DNA of 48,780 nt, taken from Vicinamibacteria bacterium. GTDB taxonomy: Bacteria; Acidobacteriota; Vicinamibacteria; Fen-336. This document shows, piece after piece, positions 15,271 to 25,709 of this stretch. The translations under genes were made by a program, and so were the position numbers. Under the pieces are notes generated by a model, which was not told the DNA's origin, ran no database searches, and saw only the letters and a program-made list of their open reading frames with translations. The number at the start of each line of letters is the position of its first letter. The first letter of the stretch is position 1. Location: positions 1 to 48,780 of the forward strand of contig JAICEW010000006.1 in the NCBI GenBank assembly GCA_025923995.1, in the 5' to 3' direction.

Positions 15271-15317
15271 CACGTCCTAGGAAAACCCTATGATCCGTGC
15301 GCGATAATCGGCGGGCC
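15271..15317 (+). promoter_or_regulatory. CCTAG direct-repeat operator and leaderless promoter, copy A
   Basis: CCTAG at 15277-15281 and CCTA at 15288-15291 repeat with an 11-bp period, as in binding sites of OmpR/PhoB-type winged-helix proteins. GATAAT (15303-15308) is a five-of-six -10 match, and GTG begins 9 nt later, so the mRNA would be nearly leaderless. The repeat lies over the -35 position. The arrangement is conserved in copy B at 16551-16598, together with TTTGTTCG upstream of the repeat. Confidence 0.7.
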
Positions 15318-15974
15318 GTGCGCTACCAGTTCGGGACGTGCGCTCTCGACACGACGTCGCGGCAGCTGCTGCGCGACGGGCGGCCGGCCCATCTCACTCC
15401 CAAGGCGTTCGACCTGCTGCTGGCGCTGGTCGCGCGCCGGCCCCGCGTGCTCACGAAGGGCGAGGCCCGCAAGCGGCTGTGGGGGGACACCCACGTCTCC
15501 GAGGCCAACCTGCCCAACCTGATGAAGGAGGTGCGGGAGGCACTCGGCGACGACGCGCGCAGCCCGCGGTACGTGCGCACCGTGCACGGCGTCGGATACG
15601 CCTTCTGCGGCGACGCCCGGAGCAGCGACGCGGAGAGCGAGCCCCTGGACGAGGCGGCGGTCGTCTACCGGCTGGAGTGGGACGGCGGCCTGATCGCGCT
15701 GGCGGAGGGCGAGTACCTGCTGGGACGCCACCCCGCCTCGGTGGTGCCCAACGCGAGCGAGACCGTCTCGCGCCGGCACGCGCTGCTGCGCATCGCCGGC
15801 GGGCAGGTGGTGCTGGAGGACCTCGGCAGCCGGCACGGGACGTTCGTGGGCGGCCAGCGGATCGAGGCGCCGCGCACGCTGGCGGACGGGGACAGCTTCG
15901 ACCTGGGGCCGCTGCACTTCACGCTGCGCGCCACCCGGCGCTCGTTCGAGGACACGCAGGACCTGACCCCCTGA
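15318..15974 (+). CDS. Winged-helix/FHA regulator, copy A
   Basis: The 218-residue protein joins an OmpR/PhoB-type DNA-binding domain (residues 1-97: LTPKAFDLLLALVARRPRVL, then the recognition region HVSEANLPNLMKEVREAL and the wing RTVHGVGYAF) to an FHA domain (about 118-205: LLGRHPAS, VSRRHALLRI, DLGSRHGTFVGG). FHA domains bind phosphothreonine peptides, so output may follow a Ser/Thr kinase such as the one at 6721-8556. There is no receiver domain. GTG 15318 is preferred over GTG 15297 because homology with copy B starts there and a -10 box sits just upstream. It is convergent with secreted protein copy B across a terminator. Confidence 0.9.
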   Translation: MRYQFGTCALDTTSRQLLRDGRPAHLTPKAFDLLLALVARRPRVLTKGEARKRLWGDTHVSEANLPNLMKEVREALGDDARSPRYVRTVHGVGYAFCGDARSSDAESEPLDEAAVVYRLEWDGGLIALAEGEYLLGRHPASVVPNASETVSRRHALLRIAGGQVVLEDLGSRHGTFVGGQRIEAPRTLADGDSFDLGPLHFTLRATRRSFEDTQDLTP

Positions 15975-16007
15975 CCGCCGCGACGTGTCCCGGCCCGGGA
16001 ACGACGA

Positions 16008-16040
16008 AGGCGGCAGCCCGACCGCTCCGGGCTGCCGCCT
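16008..16040. terminator. Bidirectional hairpin terminator
   Basis: A perfect 13-bp stem, AGGCGGCAGCCCG (16008-16020) and CGGGCTGCCGCCT (16028-16040), with a 7-nt loop. It lies between the convergent regulator copy A and secreted protein copy B. It has no long T-run. Confidence 0.65.
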
Positions 16041-16070
16041 CTCCGATACCGGGGCACGAGCGCTCCTCGC

Positions 16071-16469
16071 CTAGCTCAACGGCACCTCGACGCGCTCCGC
16101 GCGCGCGGCGACGCCGCCATGGCGCGCCGGCTCGCGGCGCGCGCCCGGCACCACGCGCCCGCTGCGGCCCGTCCAGGCCTCGCGCAGCACGTAGTCCTCG
16201 CCGACCCTGAGGAAGACCAGCCGGGGCCGCGAGTGCTCCGTGGACTCGGCCCTGTTGCACAGCACGAACGCGCCGCCCTGCATGTTGCGCACGGCGAGGA
16301 CGCCCTGCTCGATCGTCACGTCGTAGGTGCCGGGCGGCAGCGTGCGCTCGTTGACGGTGAACCGGAACGGGATCGCGGCCTTGAGGTCCGCGGCCTCCGT
16401 GGTCGTCGCGCCGAGAAGCGCCGCGGCCGCCAGCCCCGCCGCGCCCAGTCCCTTCAGAAGCTTCGTCAT
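16071..16469 (-). CDS. Small secreted protein, copy B (LP-GTY family)
   Basis: The 132-residue protein has a signal peptide (LLKGLGAAGLAAAALLGATTTEA) and a mature part ADLKAAIPFRFTVNERTLPP, then GTYDV and GGAFVLCNRAES. It shares with copy A (14770-15195) the same order of motifs and a similar ending (VPL). Only one cysteine is present in the mature part, so no internal disulfide can form. Start at ATG 16469 has GGGAGGATGAG just before it. It is divergent from regulator copy B across 129 bp that contain the conserved CCTAG repeat. Function unknown. Confidence 0.86.
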   Translation of the reverse strand: MTKLLKGLGAAGLAAAALLGATTTEAADLKAAIPFRFTVNERTLPPGTYDVTIEQGVLAVRNMQGGAFVLCNRAESTEHSRPRLVFLRVGEDYVLREAWTGRSGRVVPGARREPARHGGVAARAERVEVPLS

Positions 16470-16550
16470 CTCATCCTCCCGTCACCGCGCCGTGGCGGCG
16501 ACTCGACAGGAGAGACGCGACGCGCGGGCGTTTGTTCGCGCGCGGGGGGA

Positions 16551-16598
16551 CGTCCTAGGAACATCCTAGGTCGCGGCCGCGCGATAATCGCGGGCAAC
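16551..16598 (+). promoter_or_regulatory. CCTAG direct-repeat operator and leaderless promoter, copy B
   Basis: CCTAG occurs at 16554-16558 and 16565-16569, an 11-bp period, followed by GATAAT (16583-16588) and then GTG after 10 nt. The block 'GACGTCCTAGGAA...' and 'GCGCGATAATCG' are shared with copy A at 15271-15317. Because both flanking genes diverge from here, one bound regulator could control both. Confidence 0.72.
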
Positions 16599-17249
16599 GT
16601 GCGAGTGGCGTTCGGAGACTGCGTACTCGACGGCGACGCGCGCCTGCTCCTCCGCGCGGGCGGCGAGGTGCACCTCACCACCAAGGCATTCGACCTCCTG
16701 CGCGCGCTCGTGGAGCGGCGGCCGCGCGTGCTCACCAGGGCCGAGGCGACCGACCTGCTCTGGCCCGACGTGCACGTGTCCGAGGCCAACCTGCCCAACC
16801 TGGTGGCGGAGGTGCGCTCGGCCCTCGCCGACGACGCGCGCCACCCCCGCTTCCTGCGGACGATCCACGGCATCGGCTACGCGTTCTGCGGCGAGGCGTC
16901 GGCGGACGGCGCGGAGGGAGCGGGCGAGCCTCCCTTCGTCTACCGGCTGCTCTGGGCCGGCGGGCTGATCGCGCTGGCGGAGGGCGAGTACCTGCTGGGC
17001 CGCCATCCCGAGTCGGTGGTGCCCACCGCCGCCGCGGGCGTCTCCCGCCGGCACGCCCGCCTCCGCATCGCCGGAGGCGGCGCGGTGCTGGAGGACCTGG
17101 GCAGCCGCCACGGGACGTTCGTGGGAGAGCGCCGGCTGGAGGGGCCGGTGCCGCTCCGCGCGGGCGAAGGGTTCCGGCTGGGCCCGCTCGCGTTCACCTT
17201 CCTGGCCTCGCGCCCCGCGTTCTCCGAGACCCGGGACCCCGAGCCTTGA
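16599..17249 (+). CDS. Winged-helix/FHA regulator, copy B
   Basis: The 216-residue paralogue of 15318-15974 has the same two domains: winged helix (LTTKAFDLLRALVERRPRVL, HVSEANLPNLVAEVRSAL, GIGYAFCGEA) and FHA (LLGRHPES, VSRRHARLRI, DLGSRHGTFVGE). The recognition helix SEANLPNL is identical in the two copies, so they should read the same DNA site, which agrees with the shared CCTAG repeat. FHA ligand loops are almost identical too. Start is GTG 16599, 10 nt after a GATAAT box. The linker between domains differs most. The pair may cross-regulate. Confidence 0.9.
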   Translation: MRVAFGDCVLDGDARLLLRAGGEVHLTTKAFDLLRALVERRPRVLTRAEATDLLWPDVHVSEANLPNLVAEVRSALADDARHPRFLRTIHGIGYAFCGEASADGAEGAGEPPFVYRLLWAGGLIALAEGEYLLGRHPESVVPTAAAGVSRRHARLRIAGGGAVLEDLGSRHGTFVGERRLEGPVPLRAGEGFRLGPLAFTFLASRPAFSETRDPEP

Positions 17250-17290
17250 CCGGCGACCGCCCCGCCGGTTAAAGTGAACGAACATTCGCT
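17246..17290 (+). promoter_or_regulatory. Promoter and likely TetR operator
   Basis: TTGACC (17246-17251), a 17-nt spacer and TTAAAG (17269-17274) could form a promoter. Directly downstream, A-CGAA-CA-TTCG-T (17277-17290) is an imperfect palindrome of the GAACG/CGTTC type often bound by TetR repressors; the TetR gene is the second gene of this transcript. Bound repressor would sit on the start point. Confidence 0.5.
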
Positions 17291-17310
17291 TTTCATCAAG
17301 GGAGGGCACC

Positions 17311-18147
17311 GTGAGGACCGGCCAGGCCAGCCGCACTGCCCAGCACAACGCGCTGTTCCGCGCGCTGGAGCGACGCCTCCCCCAGCCCCTGTTCGACGAC
17401 CCCTGGGCGCACCGCTTCCTGCGCGGCCGCTACCGCCTGGCCGCCGCCTTGCCCGCGCGCGCCGTGGCCGGGCTCATCGACCGGCGCTGGCCGGGCCCGC
17501 GCGCGGCCGTGTGCGTGCGCACGCGCTACCTGGACGACGCCGTCCGCGACGCCTGCGCGGACGGCCTGCGGCAGCTGGTCATCCTCGGCGCCGGCTTCGA
17601 CGCGCGGGCCCGGCGCCTGGCGCCGCTCCGCGGCGTGCACGTGTTCGAGGTCGACCATCCCGACACGCAGGCCCGCAAGCGCGAGGCCATGCGGGGCGCC
17701 CCGGGCCAGGTGACGTACGTGGGGCTCGACCTCCTCCGCTCGAGCGTCGAAACGGCGCTCGCGGACGCCGGGCTCGCACGCGACGCGCGCACGCTGTTCC
17801 TGTGGGAGGGCGTCACCAACTACCTGGACGCGGGCTCCGTCGACGCGACGCTGCGCGCGGTCGCGCGGCTGGGGCAGGAGTTGCTCTTCACGTACGTGGA
17901 CCGGGCGCTGCTCGACGGCTCGATGGAGTTCGAGGGCGGCCGGCGGTCCCTCGCGCACGTGCGCGCGCTGGGCGAGCCGTTCACGTTCGGCCTTCCACCC
18001 GCCGGGTTGCCCGCCTACCTGCGCGAGCGCGGGCTGGACCTGCTCGAGGACCTCTCCCTGGCGGACGCGGCCGCGCGCTACTACGGCGCACGCCGGCCCC
18101 CGGTGTCGGCGTACTACCACGTGGTGCGGGCCCGATGCCGCGGGTGA
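17311..18147 (+). CDS. Class I SAM methyltransferase (LCMT/TIGR00027-like)
   Basis: The 278-residue protein has the features of the leucine-carboxyl-methyltransferase-like family: SRTAQHNALFRALE near the start, FDDPWAHRFL, VCVRTRYLDDAV, the SAM site LVILGAGFDARARRL, VFEVDHPDTQARK, and LFLWEGVTNYLD for the second motif. Family members methylate small acids or proteins; most bacterial substrates are unknown. GTG 17311 follows GGGAGGG. The TetR gene starts inside its last codons (13-bp overlap), so the enzyme and its likely repressor are translated together. Confidence 0.92.
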   Translation: MRTGQASRTAQHNALFRALERRLPQPLFDDPWAHRFLRGRYRLAAALPARAVAGLIDRRWPGPRAAVCVRTRYLDDAVRDACADGLRQLVILGAGFDARARRLAPLRGVHVFEVDHPDTQARKREAMRGAPGQVTYVGLDLLRSSVETALADAGLARDARTLFLWEGVTNYLDAGSVDATLRAVARLGQELLFTYVDRALLDGSMEFEGGRRSLAHVRALGEPFTFGLPPAGLPAYLRERGLDLLEDLSLADAAARYYGARRPPVSAYYHVVRARCRG

Positions 18148-18788
18148 GCGCGGCCTACCTGGCCGAGCGCCGCGCGCACATCCTGGAGGCGGCCGCGCGC
18201 TGCTTCGCGCGCGAGGGATTCCACCGCGCGACCCTGCAGCACATCGTGCGCGAGGCGGGCCTCTCCCCCGGCGCGATCTACCGCTACTTCTCGTCCAAGG
18301 AGGACATCGTCGCCGCCATCGCGTCCGAGCGGCACGCCGCCGAGCGCGTGCTCCTGCGCGGGACCGCCACCGAACGCGGGGCGCTGCCGGGCGTCGCGGA
18401 GCTGGCGCGGGCGTTCCTGGGCCGGCTGGGCCGGCCGGCCGAGCGCGAGTGGCGGCGCGTCACGGTGCAGCTGTGGAGCGAGGCGCTGCGCAGCCCGCGG
18501 GTCATGGAGGTCGTGCGCTCGGGCCTGGACGAGCCCCTGCGCCTGGTGGCGGCCCGGCTGCGGGCCGGGCAGCGCGACGGCACCATCGCGCGCGACGTGG
18601 ACGCCACGGCCACCGCGCGGGTGGCGGCCGCCGTGTTCGAGGGCCTGGTGCTCCAGCAGGCCTGGGAGCCGGGGCTCGACGTGGAGCGCTTCGTCCGCGC
18701 GGCGGTGCGGCTGCTCGAGGGGCTGGCGCCGGCCGGGAGGCGGCGCGCGTCAGCGCGGAAGCGACAGGCCCGGGGTGCGCAGGAGTGA
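18135..18788 (+). CDS. TetR-family transcriptional regulator
   Basis: The 217-residue protein has the N-terminal TetR DNA-binding domain: RRAHILEAAARCFAREGFHR, TLQHIVREAGLSPGAIYRYF and SSKEDIVAAI. The C-terminal ligand domain is helical without recognisable ligand residues. It overlaps the upstream methyltransferase by 13 bp and probably represses that operon through the palindrome at 17277-17290. Its 3' end overlaps the convergent GGDEF-EAL gene by 39 bp; the last 30 residues are Arg/Ala rich and poorly conserved in character. Confidence 0.93.
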   Translation: MPRVSAAYLAERRAHILEAAARCFAREGFHRATLQHIVREAGLSPGAIYRYFSSKEDIVAAIASERHAAERVLLRGTATERGALPGVAELARAFLGRLGRPAEREWRRVTVQLWSEALRSPRVMEVVRSGLDEPLRLVAARLRAGQRDGTIARDVDATATARVAAAVFEGLVLQQAWEPGLDVERFVRAAVRLLEGLAPAGRRRASARKRQARGAQE

Positions 18789-21700
18789 CTCGCAGGTGGT
18801 GGCGGGCACCGGGCGGCCGAAGAGGTAGCCCTGCATGTAGTCGCACCCGCTGGCGGCCAGGAAGTCGCGCTGCTCCTCGCTCTCCACGCCTTCCGCCACC
18901 ACGCGCAGCTTCAGCGTGTGCGCCATGACGATCACGGCGCGCGAGATGGCGGCCGCGACCGGGTCGTCGTGGATGTCCTGCACGAACGAGCGGTCGATCT
19001 TGAGCGTGTCGAGCGGGAAGCGCTTCAGGTAGGCCAGCGACGAGTAGCCGGTGCCGAAGTCGTCGATGGCGACGCGCACCCCGAGCGACTTCAGGCGGCC
19101 CAGGGTGGCGGCGGTGGCCTCCGCCCGCTGCATGGCCAGGCTCTCGGTGATCTCCAGCTCGAGCAGCGACGGGTCGAGGCCCGTCTCCTCGAGCGCCGAC
19201 GCCACCTGCGCCACCAGGTCGCCCTCCAGGAACTGGCGGGGCGACACGTTGACGGAGAGCAGCAGGCTCCCGTGGCCCTGTTCGTGCCACCGCCGGGCCT
19301 GGCCGCACGCGGTGCGCAGCGCCCAGGGCCCGATCTGGCTGATGAGGCCGGTCACCTCGGCCAGGTTTATGAACTCCCCTGGCGCCAGCAGGCCGCGCTC
19401 GGGGTGCCGCCAGCGCAGCAGCGCCTCGACGCCCACGGCGTGCAGGCGCGCCGCGTCCACCACCGGCTGGTAGTACAGCTCGAACTGGCCCAGCGGCAGC
19501 GCCCGGCGCAGGCTGCCCTCCAGGTTCAGGCGCTCGGCGGCCTGCGCGTTCATCGCCGGCGCGTAGAGCTGCACGCCGTCGCGCCCGCGCTCCTTGGCGC
19601 GGTAGAGCGCGCTGTCGCTGTTCTTGATCAGCGTCCCGACCGTCTCGCCGTCCTCGGGGTACACGCTGATGCCGATGCTGGTCGTCACGTAGAGGTCGTG
19701 CCCGTCCAGGTGGAAGGGCTGGCGGATCGCCTCCAGGATCTTGCGCGCGACCTTGGCCGCGTCCACCGCGTTCGCGATCCAGGGCAGCAGCAGGATGAAC
19801 TCGTCGCCGCCCTGGCGCGCGACCGTGTCGCCCTCGCGGACCGAGGCCAGCAGGCGCTCGGCCACCGCCTGCAGGAGGCGGTCGCCCAGGCCGTGGCCCA
19901 GCGAGTCGTTGATGACCTTGAACTGGTCGAGGTCGAGGAACAGCACGGCCAGCTGGCGGGCCTGGCGGTGCGCGTGCGCGATGGCGACGCCCAGGCGGTC
20001 CTCGAACAGCACGCGATTGGGCAGGCCGGTGAGCGCGTCGTGGTGCGCCTGGTGCGCCAGGCGGTCCGTGAGCCCGCGCTGCTCGATGGCCACCGCGGCC
20101 AGGCCGGACGCGACCTGCAGGAGCGTGATGTCGTCGGCGGTGGGACGGCGCGGATCCTTGTAGTACAGCGCGAAGGTGCCCAGCACCTCGCGACTGGCCG
20201 AGAAGATGGGAACCGACCAGCCCGCGCGCAGGCCGTTGGTCAGGGCCAGGTCCGCGTAGTCCTTCCAGATCGGGTCGTGCTCGATGTCCGGGCTGATGAC
20301 CATCTGCCCGCGGTAGGCCGCGGTGCCGCAGGACCCCGCGGCGGGGCCGATGGGTATCCCTTCCGCGATGGCCGCGGTCACGCCCTCCGGCATGTGCGGA
20401 GCCGCACCCTGGTAGAGGCGGTCGCCACGCAGCAGCAGCAGCGACGCGATCATCTCCGGCCGCTGGCTCTCCACCAGCGCGACCAGCTCGTGCAGGACCT
20501 CGGTCAGCGGCTGGTTGGTGGCGACCATCTCCACCACCCGGCTGCGGTCACGCTCGAGCATCTCGCCCTGGCGGCGGTCGGTGACGTCGAACGCGGTGCC
20601 CAGCACGGCCGGCTGCCCGCCGTACTCGATGATCTCGTCCGTCAGGTCCAGCCAGCGCAGCTGGCCGTCGCGGCGCACGATGCGGACCTCGTAGCGCTCG
20701 GGGACCGGCTGACCGGCCCGGCGCGCGGCGCTGCGGATGCGCACCGTCTCGTGCGAGTCGGGATGGATGACGTCCCAGAAGCCGCGGCGGTCGATCTCGT
20801 CGGGCGCGTAGCCGGTGATGGCGGTGAGGGCCGCGTTGGCGAACGGGAAGTGCCCGTCCTGGTAGATGTAGACGGCGCAGGGAAGCGTGTCGGCGATGGT
20901 GCGGAACTTCTGCTCGCTGGCGCGCAGCGCCTCCTCCGCGCGCCTGCGGTCGGTGATCTCCCGCACGAGGCCGACGACGCCCTGGATGCGGCCCTGGGCG
21001 TCGCGGTGCGGGCTGTAGCGCGCGGACACCCAGCCGCTGCGACCGGTCTGCGGGATGGTGTAGTGCACGTCCGGGGAGGACACGGTCTCTCCCGCCAGCG
21101 CCCGCCGCATCAGCACGTCGACGCCCTGCTCCCGCAGGTGGGGGAAGAGCTCGAGGGCCGGCTGCCCGATCACCTCGCCCGCGGGCAGCCCGGTGACCTT
21201 CTCGATGGCGCCGTTCCACGCGCGATAGCGCAGCTCGTGGTCCAGGACGACGATGCCCTCCCCCGCGTTGGAGACGATCTCGCGGTTGAACTGCAGCGCC
21301 TCGTCGCGCGTGCGCTCGGCCACCGCGCGCGCGGTCACGTCGGTGGCGACGCCGAACATGCCCACGATCTCTCCCTCGGCGCGCAGCGGCGCGTAGTGGG
21401 CCTCGAACACCACCGCGCCCACGTCGATCGTGGTCGAGAACTGCTCGCCCATCAGGGCGCGCTCCTGGCATTCGACGATGTACGGCGTGTCACGGTAGAC
21501 GTCGCGCACGAAGCGCCCGACCACCTCGCCCGGCCGCAATCCGAGCGAGGCCAGCCCCCGGCCCTCGGACAGGGTGAACCGCCCCTCGCGGTCGGTCGCC
21601 CACAACACGACCGGCGCCCCGTTCACGACCGCGCGCAGGTGGTCCTCGCTCTGCCACAGCGCGGCCTCGGCCAGCCGCTGCGCGGTCACGTCCACGATCA

Positions 21701-22082
21701 CGGAGAGGATCGCGCTGCGGCCGTCGTACACGACGCGGCTCCAGGCCACCTCCACGTCGACCCGCACGCCGTCCCGCCGGCGGTGCCGGCGTGGCCCGAC
21801 CGAGTGCAGGACGGGCGGTCCGTCGGACGCGAGCGCCACCTCGGACAGCACCTGGTCCATGTCCTCCGGCGCCACGATCTCGCGCAGGGACAGCTGCAGG
21901 AACTCCTCGCACGGGTAGTCGTAGAAGCGCGACGCCGCCGGGTTGACGGCCAGGAACCGGAGCGTGGAGACGTCGAAGATCCAGGCGGGCTGGGGGTTCG
22001 ACTCGAACAGCACGCCGGCCAGGTCCCTTCCCTCCAGGCGGGGGTCGGGAGCGCGATCGGTTCGATGGTGCGTCTGGCTCAT
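18750..22082 (-). CDS. Cytoplasmic PAS-GAF-GGDEF-EAL c-di-GMP protein
   Basis: The 1110-residue protein has no transmembrane helix. Four PAS domains fill residues 1-500 (for example FESNPQPAWIFDVSTLRF and IADTLPCAVYIYQDGHF), a GAF domain follows at about 510-660 (PLTEVLHELVALVESQRPEM, GSCGTAAYRGQMV), then GGDEF (about 680-840) and EAL (about 855-1105). The GGDEF motif is intact at about 758-762, with DLDQFKVINDSLGHGLGD before it. EAL motif VEALLRW starts near 885; FGTGYSSL, DTLKIDRSFV and AEGVESEEQ are kept, so both making and degrading c-di-GMP look possible. ATG 22082 starts the first PAS region. It is divergent from the Suv3-like helicase. Confidence 0.93.
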   Translation of the reverse strand: MSQTHHRTDRAPDPRLEGRDLAGVLFESNPQPAWIFDVSTLRFLAVNPAASRFYDYPCEEFLQLSLREIVAPEDMDQVLSEVALASDGPPVLHSVGPRRHRRRDGVRVDVEVAWSRVVYDGRSAILSVIVDVTAQRLAEAALWQSEDHLRAVVNGAPVVLWATDREGRFTLSEGRGLASLGLRPGEVVGRFVRDVYRDTPYIVECQERALMGEQFSTTIDVGAVVFEAHYAPLRAEGEIVGMFGVATDVTARAVAERTRDEALQFNREIVSNAGEGIVVLDHELRYRAWNGAIEKVTGLPAGEVIGQPALELFPHLREQGVDVLMRRALAGETVSSPDVHYTIPQTGRSGWVSARYSPHRDAQGRIQGVVGLVREITDRRRAEEALRASEQKFRTIADTLPCAVYIYQDGHFPFANAALTAITGYAPDEIDRRGFWDVIHPDSHETVRIRSAARRAGQPVPERYEVRIVRRDGQLRWLDLTDEIIEYGGQPAVLGTAFDVTDRRQGEMLERDRSRVVEMVATNQPLTEVLHELVALVESQRPEMIASLLLLRGDRLYQGAAPHMPEGVTAAIAEGIPIGPAAGSCGTAAYRGQMVISPDIEHDPIWKDYADLALTNGLRAGWSVPIFSASREVLGTFALYYKDPRRPTADDITLLQVASGLAAVAIEQRGLTDRLAHQAHHDALTGLPNRVLFEDRLGVAIAHAHRQARQLAVLFLDLDQFKVINDSLGHGLGDRLLQAVAERLLASVREGDTVARQGGDEFILLLPWIANAVDAAKVARKILEAIRQPFHLDGHDLYVTTSIGISVYPEDGETVGTLIKNSDSALYRAKERGRDGVQLYAPAMNAQAAERLNLEGSLRRALPLGQFELYYQPVVDAARLHAVGVEALLRWRHPERGLLAPGEFINLAEVTGLISQIGPWALRTACGQARRWHEQGHGSLLLSVNVSPRQFLEGDLVAQVASALEETGLDPSLLELEITESLAMQRAEATAATLGRLKSLGVRVAIDDFGTGYSSLAYLKRFPLDTLKIDRSFVQDIHDDPVAAAISRAVIVMAHTLKLRVVAEGVESEEQRDFLAASGCDYMQGYLFGRPVPATTCESLLRTPGLSLPR

Positions 22083-22127
22083 CGCAACCCTTCGCTCGCG
22101 GTTCCGGAGGGACCGGACCAGGGGCAG

Positions 22128-22156
22128 AGATTGCCGGCCCGCGGGCGAACTGTCAA
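22128..22156 (-). promoter_or_regulatory. Promoter of the GGDEF-EAL gene
   Basis: A perfect TTGACA (22156-22151) is followed after 17 nt by CAATCT (22133-22128), a poor -10. The leader would be about 40 nt. Confidence 0.4.
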
Positions 22157-22166
22157 ACGGAATCGC

Positions 22167-22197
22167 CCAAAAACGGCCCCCGAGGCCAGGAGCCGTT
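22167..22197 (-). terminator. Possible leftward intrinsic terminator
   Basis: Read leftward, AACGGC (22197-22192) and GCCGTT (22177-22172) form a hairpin that runs into TTTTTG. It lies upstream of the GGDEF-EAL promoter and would stop antisense transcripts leaving the helicase gene. Support is structural only. Confidence 0.35.
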
Positions 22198-22230
22198 GAT
22201 TCAGGGCCGCCGCTCGGGGATCCTGTCCCC

Positions 22231-24610
<2,380 letters not shown>

Positions 24611-24621
<11 letters not shown>

Positions 24622-25303
24622 CACGCCGCGCCCGGTCGCAGCCGCCTACCTTTGCGTGCTGGGCGTCGCGCTGGCCGCGCGGGCCGCTCTGTCGGGGACG
24701 CCTGTCCCCTACGTGAACGCGGGCCAGGCGCTGCTCTGGTCGTGGCCCCTGTTCGGAGCGCTTGCCCTGGCGGTCGCTGCCGGAGCCCACCTGGCCGAGC
24801 GTGTCGGCATTCCTGCACCCCTCGATCCGCGCGTTCCCGCGAGCCTTCGTTTCCTCGTTCCCACCCTCTGGGGAAGCGTGATCGCCGCACTGACCATCCT
24901 TTCGGACGTCGTCGCTCCCGCGGCCGCCGCGCGAGGACTGCCCACGATGCACGTGCCGTTTCCAGTGTCGATTCCCTTCTACGTCTACGGCGCGATCATG
25001 CTTTGCGTCCTGTTCCACTTCCTGCCCCTGGGCCTGGCGGCCTGGATGCTGACGCGACTCCGCCGTACCGCGCCGCGTGCGGCGATCGCATTGGCCGTGA
25101 CGGCACTCGGGTTGTCCGAGGACGGGGGCTACTTCCTCAGGAGCGGCCTGCCGTACTCCGTGGAGACGCTCCGCCACCTCCTCTCGTTCGCTGCCAACGT
25201 GACCGAGCTGCTGTTCATCTGGAACTACGGACTGCTGGCCGGCTTGTCCCAACGCATGGCCACGTACGCCTGGTGGCACATCACCTGGGGCGCACTCGAG
25301 TAG
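24611..25303 (+). CDS. Polytopic membrane protein of unknown function
   Basis: The 230-residue protein has about six hydrophobic segments (near 9-27, 41-60, 83-104, 118-146, 158-172 and 195-215). GTG 24611 overlaps the helicase stop by 11 bp. I see no motif that I can tie to a named family; residues such as HFLPLGLAAW and SEDGGYF could be functional but this is not established. GC is somewhat lower than in the helicase, and the codon pattern differs a little. Confidence 0.78.
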
Positions 25304-25375
25304 GGGGCGGCTCTCGCGCCCCCGGGCGGACGTCGATTCGTGGCGCGGCGGCCGTACAATGGCTGTCTCCCCCGC

Positions 25376-25705
25376 ATGGGCTACGACTACTCGCTGTTCA
25401 TCGCCCCGGGTCCGGGCCCGATGGCGTCCTGGCCGCCGGTACCGCCGGCGCCGCTGGGCACGCCGGACCAGCTGCGCCAGCGCGTGAGCGACCTGTTTCC
25501 CGACTCGTCCTGGCGCCATTTCGCGGACACGTGGTTCGGCCGCGCGACCGCCGACGGGATGGAGCTCCAGCTGGCCGGGGGGGACGACGGCATCTGCCGG
25601 TTCCTGATCGTGCGCCGCATCTCGCGGCCCGCGCTGGAGGCGCTGTGCCGCGCGCTGGGCGCCGTCGCCGTCGACAACCAGACGATCGAGCTCATCCGTC
25701 CCTGA
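25376..25705 (+). CDS. Small hypothetical protein (MGYDYSLF)
   Basis: The 109-residue protein begins MGYDYSLFIAPGPGP. It has a Pro-rich segment, then a compact alpha-beta part (LRQRVSDLFPDSSWRHFADT, DGMELQLAGGDDGICRFLIV) ending in a helix and strand. It has no signal peptide or membrane helix. The ATG at 25376 is used because the upstream extension to 25340 looks non-coding. Four bases separate it from the next gene, so it is probably in an operon with the membrane hydrolase. I cannot name the family. Confidence 0.72.
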   Translation: MGYDYSLFIAPGPGPMASWPPVPPAPLGTPDQLRQRVSDLFPDSSWRHFADTWFGRATADGMELQLAGGDDGICRFLIVRRISRPALEALCRALGAVAVDNQTIELIRP

Positions 25706-25709
25706 CCGG

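Noticed and set aside
18918-22199. 1093-codon plus-strand frame opposite the GGDEF-EAL gene
   Set aside because: Low-complexity translation (His/Gln/Arg/Asp) and it is the antisense of intact GGDEF and EAL motifs.
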